Shown: positions 7,732 through 17,790, numbered from the stretch's first letter. The stretch is 64,000 bases of DNA from Sphingomonas koreensis (GCA_006438735.1 RCZF01000001.1:992001-1056000); one strand, 5' to 3'. Notes: generated from the sequence alone by a model not told the origin. Program-made: numbers and translations.

Positions 7732-9295
7732 CGACCTCGGCCATTTCGCTGCGCGACACGCGCACCGCTTCTTCCGGCGTCGTCAAACCGTCGCGGACCA
7801 ATTGGCGCGCGGCGGTTGTCAGCGTGTCCGAATGCGCGAAGGCGTGACGGGCGATGACGCTTTCGTCGCCGCCGTCATTGATCAGCCGGCGGATCGTCTC
7901 GTCGATCCGAATCGCCTCGAACACGCCGATCCGGCCCTTGAAGCCGGTGCCGTTGCATTCGGGGCAGCCGACCGGCTCGTAAACGATCGTGCCTTCTTCG
8001 AGGCCGAGCAACGTCGCCACCGATCCGGTCGCGGCGACCGGCTGGCGGCAGGTCGGGCACAAGCGCCGCACCAGCCGCTGCGCGATCACCGCGCGCAGCG
8101 TCGAGGCGAGCAGGAACGGCTCGATCTTCATGTCGCGCATCCGCGTGATCGCGCCGACCGAATCGTTGGTGTGGACGGTCGACAGCACGAGGTGCCCGGT
8201 CAGCGACGCCTGCACCGCGATCTCGGCGGTTTCGCGGTCGCGAATTTCGCCGACCATCACGACGTCGGGGTCCTGCCGCAGGATCGCGCGCAAGCCGGCG
8301 GCAAAGGTCAGCCCGACCTTGGGATTGACCTGCGTCTGGCCGACGCCCTCGACGGCATATTCGACCGGATCCTCGACCGTCAGGATGTTGCGGCTGCCGT
8401 CGTTAAGCAGGCGCAGCGCGGCGTAAAGCGAGGTCGTCTTGCCCGAACCGGTCGGCCCGGTGACGAGCACGATGCCGTTGGGTTCGCTGATCGCCTGGCG
8501 CACCACCTTGTCGATCGCCGGCGGCATGCCGAGTTGTTCGAGGTTGATCCCGGCATTCTCCTTGTCGAGGATACGCAGCACGACGCGCTCGCCCGCCCGG
8601 CTCGGCAGCGTCGAGACGCGCACGTCGAGCAATTTGCCGCCGAGCGTCAGGCCGATGCGGCCGTCCTGCGGCACGCGGCGTTCGGCGATGTCGAGCCGCG
8701 CCATCACCTTGACGCGGCTGACCACCACCGGGGCAACGTGCGGCGGCATGCGCAGCGTTTCACGCAGCACGCCGTCGATCCGCATGCGGATGACGAGGCC
8801 GGTTTCGTAGGGCTCGATATGGATGTCCGACACGCCGTTGCGCGCGGCATCGGCGATGATGCCGTTGATCAGCCGGATCGCCGGCGCGTCATCGGCCGAA
8901 TCGAGCAGATCCTCCGCCGTCGGCAAATCTCCGGCCAGCAGATCGAGATCGCCGTCGAGCCCGAGGTTGCCCGCCGCCATCGCCGCCGCCTGACCGTCCA
9001 TCGCATAGACTTCGCCGAGCAGTTTATCGAACGCCTCGGCGCTGACGAACGACACGTCGAACGGCTGGCCGAGATGGCGCCGCAGCTCGAGTAGAACCTT
9101 GGGATCGCCACCCTCGCGCATGGCGATCGCGGGATGACCGGCATCGCCGGCCAGCGCGACGCCGAAGCGCCGGGCGAACAGATAGGGGATCGTCGCGATG
9201 CTCGCAGTGAGCGTCAGCGGCTCGATGCTCTCGGGCAGCACGATCGGCGCCGCCGCCGGCGCCGCCTCGATCGCATCGCCGCGGCTGATCTTCAC
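7724..9295 (-). CDS. gspE: Type II secretion ATPase GspE
   Basis: GspE is the hexameric cytoplasmic ATPase that powers pseudopilus assembly. The 523-residue product has an N1 domain that contacts GspL, an N2 domain with the SDIHIEPYE motif, the Walker A GPTGSGKTTSLY near residue 280, the Asp box and Walker B region DPDVVMVGEIRD, the His box LSTVHTND, and the tetracysteine zinc motif CPTC...CPEC near residues 415-445. All catalytic elements are intact. The start is a GTG overlapping the gspD stop (GTGA). Confidence 0.97.
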   Translation of the reverse strand: MKISRGDAIEAAPAAAPIVLPESIEPLTLTASIATIPYLFARRFGVALAGDAGHPAIAMREGGDPKVLLELRRHLGQPFDVSFVSAEAFDKLLGEVYAMDGQAAAMAAGNLGLDGDLDLLAGDLPTAEDLLDSADDAPAIRLINGIIADAARNGVSDIHIEPYETGLVIRMRIDGVLRETLRMPPHVAPVVVSRVKVMARLDIAERRVPQDGRIGLTLGGKLLDVRVSTLPSRAGERVVLRILDKENAGINLEQLGMPPAIDKVVRQAISEPNGIVLVTGPTGSGKTTSLYAALRLLNDGSRNILTVEDPVEYAVEGVGQTQVNPKVGLTFAAGLRAILRQDPDVVMVGEIRDRETAEIAVQASLTGHLVLSTVHTNDSVGAITRMRDMKIEPFLLASTLRAVIAQRLVRRLCPTCRQPVAATGSVATLLGLEEGTIVYEPVGCPECNGTGFKGRIGVFEAIRIDETIRRLINDGGDESVIARHAFAHSDTLTTAARQLVRDGLTTPEEAVRVSRSEMAEVDG

Positions 9296-11520
9296 CGATC
9301 GGTTCCTTTGAGCGGCTTGATGATCTGCGTCGAGCTGCGCACCGTCGGCACCATGATCTGCGGATCGTTGATGTTGCCGGGCACCGGCGCGGAGGGGATC
9401 GGCGGCGACGCGCCGAGATAATCGCGCACCAGCTGATCGATGCTCGGCTCGGCGTCGGGGTTCATGCCGCCCTGCACCGCACGGAGATAGCCGTAACGCT
9501 GCTCGGTGACCCGGCGACTGTCGTCGGCGGTCTTGAGGATCGTCGGGCGGATGAAGATCATCAGATTGGTCTTGGCATGGCTGCGCGAGCGCGACTTGAA
9601 CAGATTGCCGAGCACCGGAATGTCGCCGAGCAACGGAATCTTCTCGATCGTCCGCCGCTCGTTATCGTCGAGCAGTCCGCCGATCACCGCGATCTGGCCG
9701 TCATCGACCGTCAGCGTCGTCTGCACCTCGCGCTTGTTGAGGATCAGATCGCTGTTGTCGCTCGACACCGGCCCGGCGATCGAGCTGACCTGTTGATGCA
9801 GGAACAGCTTGATCGTGCCGCTCGAATTGACCTGCGGCTTGACGTCGAGCTGGATGCCGACATTCTCGCGCTGCGTGGTCTGGAAGGCATTGTCGAAATT
9901 GTTCGATAGCGCCTTGCCGGTGGTGATCGGAATTTCCTGGCCGACCAGGATATGCGCCGGGCTGTTGTCGAGCGTCACCAGCGATGGCGATTGCAGCAGG
10001 TTGGATTGCGTGTCGCTCTTCACGGCGTTGATGATGCCGCCCAGGATGGTGTCACCGATTCGCGTCGCCCCACCGAACAAGCCGCCGTTCGCGCCCAGCA
10101 GCGAGCTGACCGCCGCCTGCTGGAGCTGATCGCCGACCGCACTGTTGGTCGATGTAACCGTCGTGGTTCCGTTGGTGGTGACCGTCGAGGTGTTAAGATA
10201 TGTCGAGCCGATCGCGCCGGCGATCGTCAGCAGGCTCGGCGCCGAACTGCTGTAGTTGGTCGCGGCAAAGCCACCGCCGCTCAGGTTGCCGAGCAGGAAC
10301 TGGACACCGAGCTGCTTCGCCGTGGTATCGGACACTTCGGCGACGACCGCCTCGACCAGCACCTGTTCGCGCCGCGTATCGAGCTGCCGCACGACGTCGC
10401 TCAGCTGGCGCTGCACCTCGGGCGGCGCGGCGATGACGATGGCATTGGCCCCGGTGAAGCGCGTGACGACCGCCGCAGTGCGGCCGCCGGCGCCGACGAT
10501 CGCGGGTTTGCCGGTGCCGCCGCTCGGCGTCGGCGTCGGGCTCGGCGCCGACGGGCTGGTGTTGGTTACCGTGTTGTTCTGCGCGCCCAGCCCGCTGGTG
10601 CCGTTGCCGCTATCCGATTGCGACAGGAAATTGCCGCTTGAGGCGGTTTGATTGGCATCGTCAGCCGGCGCCTCGGTCGGCTGCTCGCCGACGAGTTGCT
10701 GGAGCACCGGCAGGAGCTGCGCGGCATCGGCGTTTTCGAGGAAGATGACGCGGATCTGCGTACCCGCCTCGGCCTTGCGATCGAGATCCTGCGCCACGCC
10801 GGCGAGCCGCGCGACGGTCGACGGATCGCCGCGCAGCACCACCGAATTCGAGCTGTCGACCGAGACAACGGACACGCCCGGATCAGTCGCGTCGCCGCCC
10901 TGCCCGCCGGTGCCGATCAGCGCCTGCAGCGCGGTGGCGATCTCGCGCGCGCCGGCGTGATCGAGCGCGATCACCCGCGTCGTCGCATTGTCGGTATCAA
11001 TCCCCGACAAGACCGAGCGGATGCGGCGGACATTGTCGGCGAAATCGACGATCACCAGCGAGTTGCCGCCCTTGTTGGCGGTGACCGAGCCCTGCGGGCT
11101 GACCAGCGCCTTGACGGTATCGAGCGCCGATTGCGCATCGATCGAGCGCAGCCGGACGATGTCGGTGACGAAGCTGTTGCCGCCCACGCCGCGCGTGCCG
11201 ACGCGGGTTGGCTGCGACGCGGCGTTGTCGATCGGCTGGATGCGCAAGGCGCCGCCGCCCGTTGGCACCGCGATCAAACCGTTGGAGCGCAAGGTTGACA
11301 GGAACACTTCGAAATATTCGGATTTCGACAGCGGCCGATCGGTGACGACCGTCACCTTGCCGTTGACCCGGCTATCGATGATGAAGGTCCGCCCGGTCGC
11401 CTGCGAGGCATCGGCGATGAACGCGCGAATATCCGCGTCGCGCACGTTCAGCGACAATTGCGCGCTGGCCGGCGCGGCGAGCGCCAGCACGATGGCCGAT
11501 GCGAGGAAATATGTCTTCAT
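9292..11520 (-). CDS. gspD: Type II secretion outer-membrane secretin GspD
   Basis: GspD forms the 15-mer outer-membrane channel. The 742-residue product has a Sec signal peptide (MKTYFLASAIVLALAAPASA), N0 to N3 periplasmic ring domains (for example FIDSRVNGKVTVVTDRPLS split over N0), a low-complexity Ser/Pro/Thr/Gly linker around residues 300-340 inside N3, and the secretin core with VPLLGDIPVLGNLF-type motif (IPLLGDIPVLGNLFKS) and the membrane-spanning KTNLMIFIRPTIL stretch. A short C-terminal extension follows the core; no separate pilotin gene is seen nearby. It overlaps gspC and gspE by 4 bases each. Confidence 0.97.
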   Translation of the reverse strand: MKTYFLASAIVLALAAPASAQLSLNVRDADIRAFIADASQATGRTFIIDSRVNGKVTVVTDRPLSKSEYFEVFLSTLRSNGLIAVPTGGGALRIQPIDNAASQPTRVGTRGVGGNSFVTDIVRLRSIDAQSALDTVKALVSPQGSVTANKGGNSLVIVDFADNVRRIRSVLSGIDTDNATTRVIALDHAGAREIATALQALIGTGGQGGDATDPGVSVVSVDSSNSVVLRGDPSTVARLAGVAQDLDRKAEAGTQIRVIFLENADAAQLLPVLQQLVGEQPTEAPADDANQTASSGNFLSQSDSGNGTSGLGAQNNTVTNTSPSAPSPTPTPSGGTGKPAIVGAGGRTAAVVTRFTGANAIVIAAPPEVQRQLSDVVRQLDTRREQVLVEAVVAEVSDTTAKQLGVQFLLGNLSGGGFAATNYSSSAPSLLTIAGAIGSTYLNTSTVTTNGTTTVTSTNSAVGDQLQQAAVSSLLGANGGLFGGATRIGDTILGGIINAVKSDTQSNLLQSPSLVTLDNSPAHILVGQEIPITTGKALSNNFDNAFQTTQRENVGIQLDVKPQVNSSGTIKLFLHQQVSSIAGPVSSDNSDLILNKREVQTTLTVDDGQIAVIGGLLDDNERRTIEKIPLLGDIPVLGNLFKSRSRSHAKTNLMIFIRPTILKTADDSRRVTEQRYGYLRAVQGGMNPDAEPSIDQLVRDYLGASPPIPSAPVPGNINDPQIMVPTVRSSTQIIKPLKGTDR

Positions 11521-12359
11521 TGACCCGTCACGTTGATGCCGATGGGAATGGTCGATGCGCCGCGCTCGACCATGAGCGAGAGGATGCCGCCGTCTTTGAG
11601 CGTCGCCGCCGCCTTGTCGATGTCGCCGGGGCCGGAAATCGGCTTGCCGAGGATTTCGGTGGCGATATCGCCTTGTTTCAGCCCCGCCTTGGCGAACGCC
11701 GATCCGTCGCCGTTGGGGCGCAGCACCAGGCCGGTGATCTTGCCGCCGTCGATCCGCGGGATGAAGCCGATGCCGGCCTTGAGATCGGCAAACGAGAGCC
11801 CGCGCGAATTGATGTCCTGCAGCGTCACGCGCGGCGCGGCGGTCGTTTGCGCCATGCCTTCCGGCAAGGGCGCGACCGGCGTCACCGGCGTCGACTGATC
11901 GAGATAGAGATCCTCGACGGTCCCGCCGCGATCGATCGAGACGTGATCGAACGCCACCGCCTTCAGGGTCGCGCCGGGCATGATCTCATCGCCGACCTTG
12001 TAGCTTTTCTGCACCTCGTCGGGCGTGGCGATGATCGCCGATCCGCCGCCGGTCGCCTCGTTGATCCGCGTGCCGAACAGCGTCAGTTGCAGCGTCGTCA
12101 CCGCCGCGGGCTTGTCGCCGCCACCGAGCCGGAAGAACGGATCGAAGCTTCTCAGCAGCTCGGTCGGCTGGCCGACCCCGCCGGGCGCGTTCGGCCGCCA
12201 GTCGCCCAGCGGCGTCACCGGGGTGAAGACCGCCCACACCAGCCGCGCGGCCTGCAGCGCCAGCAGGGCGAGCAACACGAGTTCGAGCGCGGAATAGGCA
12301 TTGGTCCGGGGAAAGCGCCGCAACAGCGCGCGGGCGCGGGGACTCAACACCAATCGCAT
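11517..12359 (-). CDS. gspC: Type II secretion system protein C
   Basis: GspC is an inner-membrane protein that connects the platform with the secretin and helps select substrates. The 280-residue product has a transmembrane helix at about residues 24-43, a homology region (LFGTRINEATGGGSAIIATP) that contacts GspD, and a C-terminal PDZ domain (residues about 190-275) including RPNGDGSAFAKAGLKQGD. It is the first gene of the operon, so the promoter should lie in the 137-bp gap up to the divergent oxygenase gene at 12497. Confidence 0.93.
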   Translation of the reverse strand: MRLVLSPRARALLRRFPRTNAYSALELVLLALLALQAARLVWAVFTPVTPLGDWRPNAPGGVGQPTELLRSFDPFFRLGGGDKPAAVTTLQLTLFGTRINEATGGGSAIIATPDEVQKSYKVGDEIMPGATLKAVAFDHVSIDRGGTVEDLYLDQSTPVTPVAPLPEGMAQTTAAPRVTLQDINSRGLSFADLKAGIGFIPRIDGGKITGLVLRPNGDGSAFAKAGLKQGDIATEILGKPISGPGDIDKAAATLKDGGILSLMVERGASTIPIGINVTGQ

Positions 12360-12496
12360 TACTCGAAAATCCCCGATGCTCGCGCTATCCGCCGGCTTTC
12401 GTTACAATGATAGATACGCCATGTGAATTGAATTAGACGCTCGCCGACCGCTTTGTTCCACTGGCGGGCGCGGCTCGTCTTTGGCAAAATGGAGCG

Positions 12497-13174
12497 ATGA
12501 CAACGCAGATTCCCTCGCCCGCCGCCATTCCCAATCTCGGATCGGGCCACCCGTCCGAGCCGATCATGGCGCGGATCATGGCGCATGACGGCGTGCAGCG
12601 CGTGCCCAGCGCCAAGCTCACGCTGTTCCTGAAGCGCGACTTTCTGGACGCCGATCTGTGCGCGGCGATCATCGCCCGGATCGACGCCACGCGCCGCCCC
12701 TCGACGATTTCCGATTCGAACGGCGACGCGACCTTTCGCACTTCGGAGACCTGCGATCTCGACAAGCACGATCCGGTCGTCGCCGCGGTCGAGGCGCGGA
12801 TCATCGAGCTCACCGGGATCGATCCGGCACACGGCGAGCCGATCCAGGGCCAGCGCTATGCCCTTGGTCAGGAATTCAAGGCGCATACCGATTATTTCGA
12901 GCCTTCGGGGGAGGATTTCCTGCGCTATTGCTCGGTTGCCGGCAATCGCACCTGGACGGCGATGATCTATCTCAACGAACCCGATGCTGGCGGCGCGACG
13001 CGGTTCAAGACGATCGACAAGATCGTCAAACCGGAAACCGGCAAACTGCTGTGCTGGAACAATTTGCGGCCCGATGGGACGCCCAACCCCGCCACGATCC
13101 ATCACGGCATGAAGGTCCGCGTCGGCACAAAATATATCATCACCAAATGGTTTCGCGAGCGTCCCTGGGGATAA
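12497..13174 (+). CDS. 2-oxoglutarate/Fe(II)-dependent oxygenase, prolyl 4-hydroxylase type
   Basis: The 225-residue protein belongs to the P4Hc family, which hydroxylates proline or other substrates using iron, oxygen and 2-oxoglutarate. The jelly-roll core carries the iron ligands H130 and D132 (in YALGQEFKAHTDYF) and the distal histidine in IHHG near 202, followed by K212 in VGTKYIITKW as the likely 2-oxoglutarate contact. No signal peptide is evident, so it is probably cytoplasmic. It stands alone, divergent from gspC and convergent with the TonB receptor. The substrate is unknown. Confidence 0.88.
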   Translation: MTTQIPSPAAIPNLGSGHPSEPIMARIMAHDGVQRVPSAKLTLFLKRDFLDADLCAAIIARIDATRRPSTISDSNGDATFRTSETCDLDKHDPVVAAVEARIIELTGIDPAHGEPIQGQRYALGQEFKAHTDYFEPSGEDFLRYCSVAGNRTWTAMIYLNEPDAGGATRFKTIDKIVKPETGKLLCWNNLRPDGTPNPATIHHGMKVRVGTKYIITKWFRERPWG

Positions 13175-13181
13175 AATAAAA

Positions 13182-13214
13182 GGTCCCAGCCGCGCGAGGT
13201 GTGCGGCTGGGACC
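13182..13214. terminator. Bidirectional rho-independent terminator
   Basis: Perfect 12-bp stem GGTCCCAGCCGC/GCGGCTGGGACC with a 9-base loop between two convergent genes. On the minus strand it is followed by CCTTTTATTTT, a good U-run for the TonB-receptor transcript; on the plus strand the tail is the weaker GGTCCCCCTTT. Confidence 0.9.
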
Positions 13215-13238
13215 GGTCCCCCTTTATTCGCTTGGCCG

Positions 13239-15986
13239 TCAGAGCTTCAGAGCCAGCCCGATCGAGCCGCTGGTGCCGACGTCGTACAGGTTGAAATACG
13301 TCCGGTTCGATCCGCTTTGCTGATATTCCTTATATTTGGTGCCGGTGATGTTCCGGATGTCGAGCTTCGCCTCGAAGCCGATGCCGGCGATCGTAATCCC
13401 CTGGCGTGCGACGAAATCGAGGTGGAGACCGGGATATTCGTAGACGTCGGGTTGCGGATACGGGCCGCGCGCCGTTAGCCGTTTGCTGGCGTAGCCGAGG
13501 ATGAAGGTCTGCTGCGACAGGTGGCTGGTGCTCTCCAGCCCCAGCTGAAGATTGGCGATGTGATCCGACTGGCCGGTCAGCGGCCGTCCATCCTGGAACA
13601 GATTGCTGGCCGGCGTCACGGTGCCGGTGTTGTTGATCGTCGTATCGCCCGCGGTCACCGGCACCTTGGATTTGGTGTATGTGTAATTCGCGATCACCAC
13701 CGCGCGGTGACTGTTGAACATGGCGCCCATGCTGGACAGATCGAAATATTTCTGTAGATCGGCTTCCGCACCGTAGAGCTTGGCCTTGGGCGCGTTGGCG
13801 AAGCTCGAATAATATGTGTTGCCGTCAGTATAGAGATATTGCTCGATCGGATGATCGATCTGCTTGGCGAACACCGCGACCGACAGATGCTGGTCGTGCG
13901 CGAAATACCATTCGTAGCGGCCTTCGACATTGTAGAGCTGGCTGTCGATCAGGAACGGGTTGCCGGTATAGGTGCGGTTCGTTTCCGGATCGTAATAGCG
14001 TTGATAGAGCAACTCGCGAAACTGCGGCCGCGCGATCGTCTTCGAACCGTTGAAGCGCAGCTGCATCTTGGGCGCGATCGCCCAGGTCAACGTGGCCGCG
14101 GGGAGCACATAGTCGCGGTCGATCGTATTCGACGCCGTCGAACTGACCGGCACGTTAAATACCTGTTCGGGCGCGACCTTCTGGACCGCGTTTTCATAGC
14201 GGAACCCCGCATTGAGGTTGAGCGCCGAATTAATCTGCCAGTTGGCCTGAAGATATGTCGCGACATTCTTGAGGCTGGCCTTGAATGCCGCCGAGGACTG
14301 CGTCGGCTCATTCACATCCACCCCGTAATATTCGATCACGGTTGGCTCGACCAGATAGTCGGGCCGGAACAGCGATACCGGCCCCGGATTGTCGAGATTG
14401 AAGCCGAAGCCGTCCGCCGTTCGGTTGGGCAGGAAGAAGGAGAATTCCCGCCGCGTCGAGGTCCGCCGTGTGTCGGTATAGGCTGCACCTGCGGTTACCG
14501 AAAGATTCGACGCGGCGTGATAAGTGAAATCGATGCCCCCGGACCACAAGTTCTCGTTGAGCTTTGAGAACGCGACCGAAGCATCGCCCGACTGATTATC
14601 AAGGACGTTGACGTAAAGGCCCTGATACGGGCCAGCCGGCACTTCCGAATAGCCGAATTCGGTTTCGTACGGCGCGTTGCGCTTAGAATTGGCATATCCA
14701 AGCCGGGTATCGATATCGACCGCGCCCAGCTTGAACTCGCCGACGAGTTGCGAATCGATCAGCTGGCGTTCGTACCAGGCGGTATCCTGGATGATCCGAT
14801 GATAGCCGTCGTAAAACGTGGTGCCGTTGGCAAGCCGAGTGTCCTTCAGCGTGTCGCGGATGAACAGGTTGGTCCAGCGAATCTTGTTTTGGCCGAATTC
14901 TAGGCCGAGACCGAGCAGGCCATCGACGACGATGTGGTCGTCGGTGATCACCCGCTCATAATCGCTGGCCAGGCTCGACAGGTCAGGCGTGTTGGCCGTC
15001 TGATTGATCGTGTCGCGGGTGCGCCACTTGGTGCTGTAGCCGGCCGTCGCGATCACGCCGAGATCGACACCGCCGAGATCGAACGTCTTGCCCGTGGTGA
15101 CGTTCGCGTCCCAATTGACCGGAATATTGTCGTTGCGCTGCACCACCGCAGTGCGACCGAGCACGAGCTGTGAGCCGATTTCCTGCCGATCGGCCAGCGG
15201 CAGGTCGGCGATCAGGTTACCGCTTTTGAAGAACGCCTTGAGCGCGGGCGGCACGTTGCGCTGGCCGTTATCGAAACCGGTCCAGTCGGTCGGGCTGCCG
15301 AAATAGGTGTATCCCAGATTGCCGGTGGTGCGGGTGTCGCCGCCGACGCTGCCGCCGATCGAGAGAAATGCTTCCTTCGGCGCTGATGCCGTCGTGAGGT
15401 TGATCACGCCGCCGCCGAATTCGCCGGGAAAGTTGGGCGAATAGGTCTTCTGAACGATCGACGATGCGATCACATTGGTCGGGAAGATGTCGAGCGGCAC
15501 CACCCGCTTGAGCGGCTCGGGGCTAGGCAACGGCAATCCGTTGAGCAGCGCGAGCGAATAGCGGTCGCCCAGTCCCCGGACATAAACGAAGCCGTCACCG
15601 ACCACGCTGAGCCCGGTGACCCGCGACAGCGCGCCGGCGATGTCGCCCTCGCCGGTGCGGGCAATGTCTTCCGACGACAGTACGGAAATGACCTGCGAGG
15701 TCGACTGCTCGATATTGGCGTTGCGCTGCCCGGTAACGACGATGTCGCCGCCCGGGATTGAGATATCCGGCGCGGCCTGATCGGTCTGTCCAGAAACAGC
15801 AGCGGGAGCGCCGGTCTGCGCCTCGCTCGGTGGCGGCATCGTTTCACCGGGTGACGGCTGCGGCGCGTCAATCCCACTCGTGCCCGAACTCGTTGATCCC
15901 GTCGTCGTTTGAGACAGCGCCATCGATGGCGCGACAATCGCCGACGTGGCCAGCAGCAGGCGTCCAAGCGCCAGCATCTTCTTCAT
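13239..15986 (-). CDS. TonB-dependent outer-membrane receptor
   Basis: A 915-residue outer-membrane active transporter. The ATG at 15986 gives a clean signal peptide (MKKMLALGRLLLATSAIVAP...ALSQ); the frame stays open upstream to 16040, but that adds an unlikely N terminus. After a Pro/Ser-rich linker come a TonB-box-like stretch (GGDIVVTGQR), the plug domain with a reduced IRG motif (VYVRGLGDRY), and a long beta barrel ending in an aromatic-rich strand and terminal LKL. It follows the lipoprotein gene at 16068-17690 with an 81-bp gap and is probably co-transcribed. The ligand is not known. Confidence 0.92.
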   Translation of the reverse strand: MKKMLALGRLLLATSAIVAPSMALSQTTTGSTSSGTSGIDAPQPSPGETMPPPSEAQTGAPAAVSGQTDQAAPDISIPGGDIVVTGQRNANIEQSTSQVISVLSSEDIARTGEGDIAGALSRVTGLSVVGDGFVYVRGLGDRYSLALLNGLPLPSPEPLKRVVPLDIFPTNVIASSIVQKTYSPNFPGEFGGGVINLTTASAPKEAFLSIGGSVGGDTRTTGNLGYTYFGSPTDWTGFDNGQRNVPPALKAFFKSGNLIADLPLADRQEIGSQLVLGRTAVVQRNDNIPVNWDANVTTGKTFDLGGVDLGVIATAGYSTKWRTRDTINQTANTPDLSSLASDYERVITDDHIVVDGLLGLGLEFGQNKIRWTNLFIRDTLKDTRLANGTTFYDGYHRIIQDTAWYERQLIDSQLVGEFKLGAVDIDTRLGYANSKRNAPYETEFGYSEVPAGPYQGLYVNVLDNQSGDASVAFSKLNENLWSGGIDFTYHAASNLSVTAGAAYTDTRRTSTRREFSFFLPNRTADGFGFNLDNPGPVSLFRPDYLVEPTVIEYYGVDVNEPTQSSAAFKASLKNVATYLQANWQINSALNLNAGFRYENAVQKVAPEQVFNVPVSSTASNTIDRDYVLPAATLTWAIAPKMQLRFNGSKTIARPQFRELLYQRYYDPETNRTYTGNPFLIDSQLYNVEGRYEWYFAHDQHLSVAVFAKQIDHPIEQYLYTDGNTYYSSFANAPKAKLYGAEADLQKYFDLSSMGAMFNSHRAVVIANYTYTKSKVPVTAGDTTINNTGTVTPASNLFQDGRPLTGQSDHIANLQLGLESTSHLSQQTFILGYASKRLTARGPYPQPDVYEYPGLHLDFVARQGITIAGIGFEAKLDIRNITGTKYKEYQQSGSNRTYFNLYDVGTSGSIGLALKL

Positions 15987-16015
15987 CCCGAATACCCCTT
16001 GTTCCGTAACCAGCA

Positions 16016-16051
16016 AGGGTGGAGCGCTGCGCCAAGGCACCGCCCCACCCT
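16016..16051 (-). other. Intercistronic hairpin between lipoprotein and TonB receptor genes
   Basis: A 7-bp stem AGGGTGG/CCACCCT with a GC-rich centre lies in the 81-bp gap, after the lipoprotein stop and 30 bases before the receptor start. There is no U-run, so it may stabilise or process the mRNA rather than end it. Confidence 0.4.
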
Positions 16052-16067
16052 GTCGATCACCGCCCGA

Positions 16068-17690
16068 TCAATCCGAGTAGACGGGAAGCGACGAGCACGC
16101 GCCGCTGTTGCCGCTGCCGAAATCGGCGGCATTGCTGTTGCAGGTCCAGCCCTGATACCAGGTGTCGTTGCCGTCCTTGACCGCACCGATGTAGGTCGTC
16201 TTGTCGAAGTAGCTGTCGAACGACGTCGGGTCGGTCGGCGTCACCGCCAGTTCGTTGGCGCCATCGATATAGTCGCTCACCAACGACGGCGTGAACGCAT
16301 CGTCATTGTTGTTGCTGCCCGAACCGAAAATCGCCTCGACCTGATCGGCGGTCACCGTGCCGTTGGTCGTGCTGCCGACATATTTGGTCGAGCCGCACTG
16401 CATCACCATCGACCGGAACACCGGCGGGCCATTCTCGTCGGCCGCCGACCCCTTGGCGGCTACCGTCTGCGGATCGCTCATGCGAATGCACGGGTTGTTC
16501 GGGCTGACCAGAATGCCGTTGATCAACGCATAATCGGTCTGACCACGCAGCAGGATCGACGCCAGATCCGACGATGCGTTAGGCGAGCGATCGAGGAAGG
16601 TGAAATTGACGACTTGAGTGTATTGACGTGGCGTGTTCGCCGACGTCGTGTTGTCGGTATCCGCCTCGATGATTGCATCACCAATGTTCGGCCGCTGCGC
16701 CACCAGCACATATTGGAAGCGCGCTTTGGTGCCGGTGTCGGAATCGATGTTGTCGTCCTCGGCGCCGACCGAAATATAGTGTTTCATGCGCGGGTGCCCG
16801 CCGAAGAACTCGGCGCCGTCGTCCGAGCTGTTAACCGATAGAAAGTGATCCATGACCGTGCCGGTGCCGACGCCCGACGGCGTGAGCGACTGCAACTCGG
16901 AGTTGGCTGAAAGAACGTAGCCGGAATAGCGAATCTGGATATATTCCAGGTCGCCGCTGTTATCGTCGTTGCTGTTGCCACCATAAAGCGCGGGATCGAC
17001 AGCGCCTTCGGTCTGGCGTTCGCATGCCGTGGTGCCGGGCGTCGCCGCCGGATCCTGGCAATCGGTGACCTGACCGCGGCCGAGCAGCACGACGCCGCCC
17101 CACTGGCCCGACGAATTCTCGGTATTGAGGCCGAGAATGTTGTCGCGGCTGGTAAAGATGATCGGCTTTTCGACAGTGCCCACGGCATGGAGCTTGTTGC
17201 CGCGGTTGACCGCGAGCCACGACACGCCGGTGCCGCCATAGACGATCACGCCCGGATCGATCGTCAGCGTGACGTTGGTGTCCGATGCGCTCGCCGTCGG
17301 GCCACCGTCGGTGCCAACGTCGACACGGCCGCCAAGCCGATAGACGATGCCCTTGATATACGGCAGCGTGACACTCGCTTTGATCCGCGTCGGCAGCGTG
17401 CAGATCAGATATTCGCCGGTCGGGCCGGTGATCGTGCGCGTCGTGCCGTCGCCTTCGGTCAGACCCTGCGAATCGGCGATCGTCGGGCAGCCGGAGGCAG
17501 GCGTTATCAGCGCCGAGGTCGGTGACGGCGTCGGCGTGGGGCTTGGCGACGGGGTTGGCGCCGGATTGTTGATCGTGATGTCGCCGCCGCTGCCGGGCGA
17601 CGCCACATCGTTGGCGCCGTTGCACGCGGAAAGGGCGGTGAAGGCGACGCCGGTAAGCAGGATCTGGCTGGCACGCTTGTAGCTGGACAT
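16068..17690 (-). CDS. Secreted lipoprotein with beta-helix-like repeats, paired with a TonB receptor
   Basis: A 540-residue lipoprotein. The ATG at 17690 gives MSSYKRASQILLTGVAF and the lipobox ALSAC, then a Pro/Ser/Thr linker (PSPSPTPTPSPT). The body has repeated short strands with turns such as VEKPIIFTSRDNILG, QWGGVVLLGRG and SDDGAEFFGG, suggesting a right-handed parallel beta-helix. It precedes a TonB receptor on the same strand and lies beside the type II secretion operon. Caulobacter has a T2SS-secreted lipoprotein (ElpS, reported to be induced by phosphate starvation); whether this is its homologue cannot be decided here. No enzymatic motif was recognised. Confidence 0.8.
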   Translation of the reverse strand: MSSYKRASQILLTGVAFTALSACNGANDVASPGSGGDITINNPAPTPSPSPTPTPSPTSALITPASGCPTIADSQGLTEGDGTTRTITGPTGEYLICTLPTRIKASVTLPYIKGIVYRLGGRVDVGTDGGPTASASDTNVTLTIDPGVIVYGGTGVSWLAVNRGNKLHAVGTVEKPIIFTSRDNILGLNTENSSGQWGGVVLLGRGQVTDCQDPAATPGTTACERQTEGAVDPALYGGNSNDDNSGDLEYIQIRYSGYVLSANSELQSLTPSGVGTGTVMDHFLSVNSSDDGAEFFGGHPRMKHYISVGAEDDNIDSDTGTKARFQYVLVAQRPNIGDAIIEADTDNTTSANTPRQYTQVVNFTFLDRSPNASSDLASILLRGQTDYALINGILVSPNNPCIRMSDPQTVAAKGSAADENGPPVFRSMVMQCGSTKYVGSTTNGTVTADQVEAIFGSGSNNNDDAFTPSLVSDYIDGANELAVTPTDPTSFDSYFDKTTYIGAVKDGNDTWYQGWTCNSNAADFGSGNSGACSSLPVYSD

Positions 17691-17790
17691 AAAATCTCCG
17701 ATCTCGATCGACTCAAGTGGCGTTCGGGCTCGCGGCCCGGGATCGAATCGGTTCCCCCTATCGATCACGAACAGTCGCTAGACGTGCTCG

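Noticed and set aside
7625..9094. 489-codon plus-strand frame opposite gspE
   Set aside because: Shadow of gspE with biased composition.
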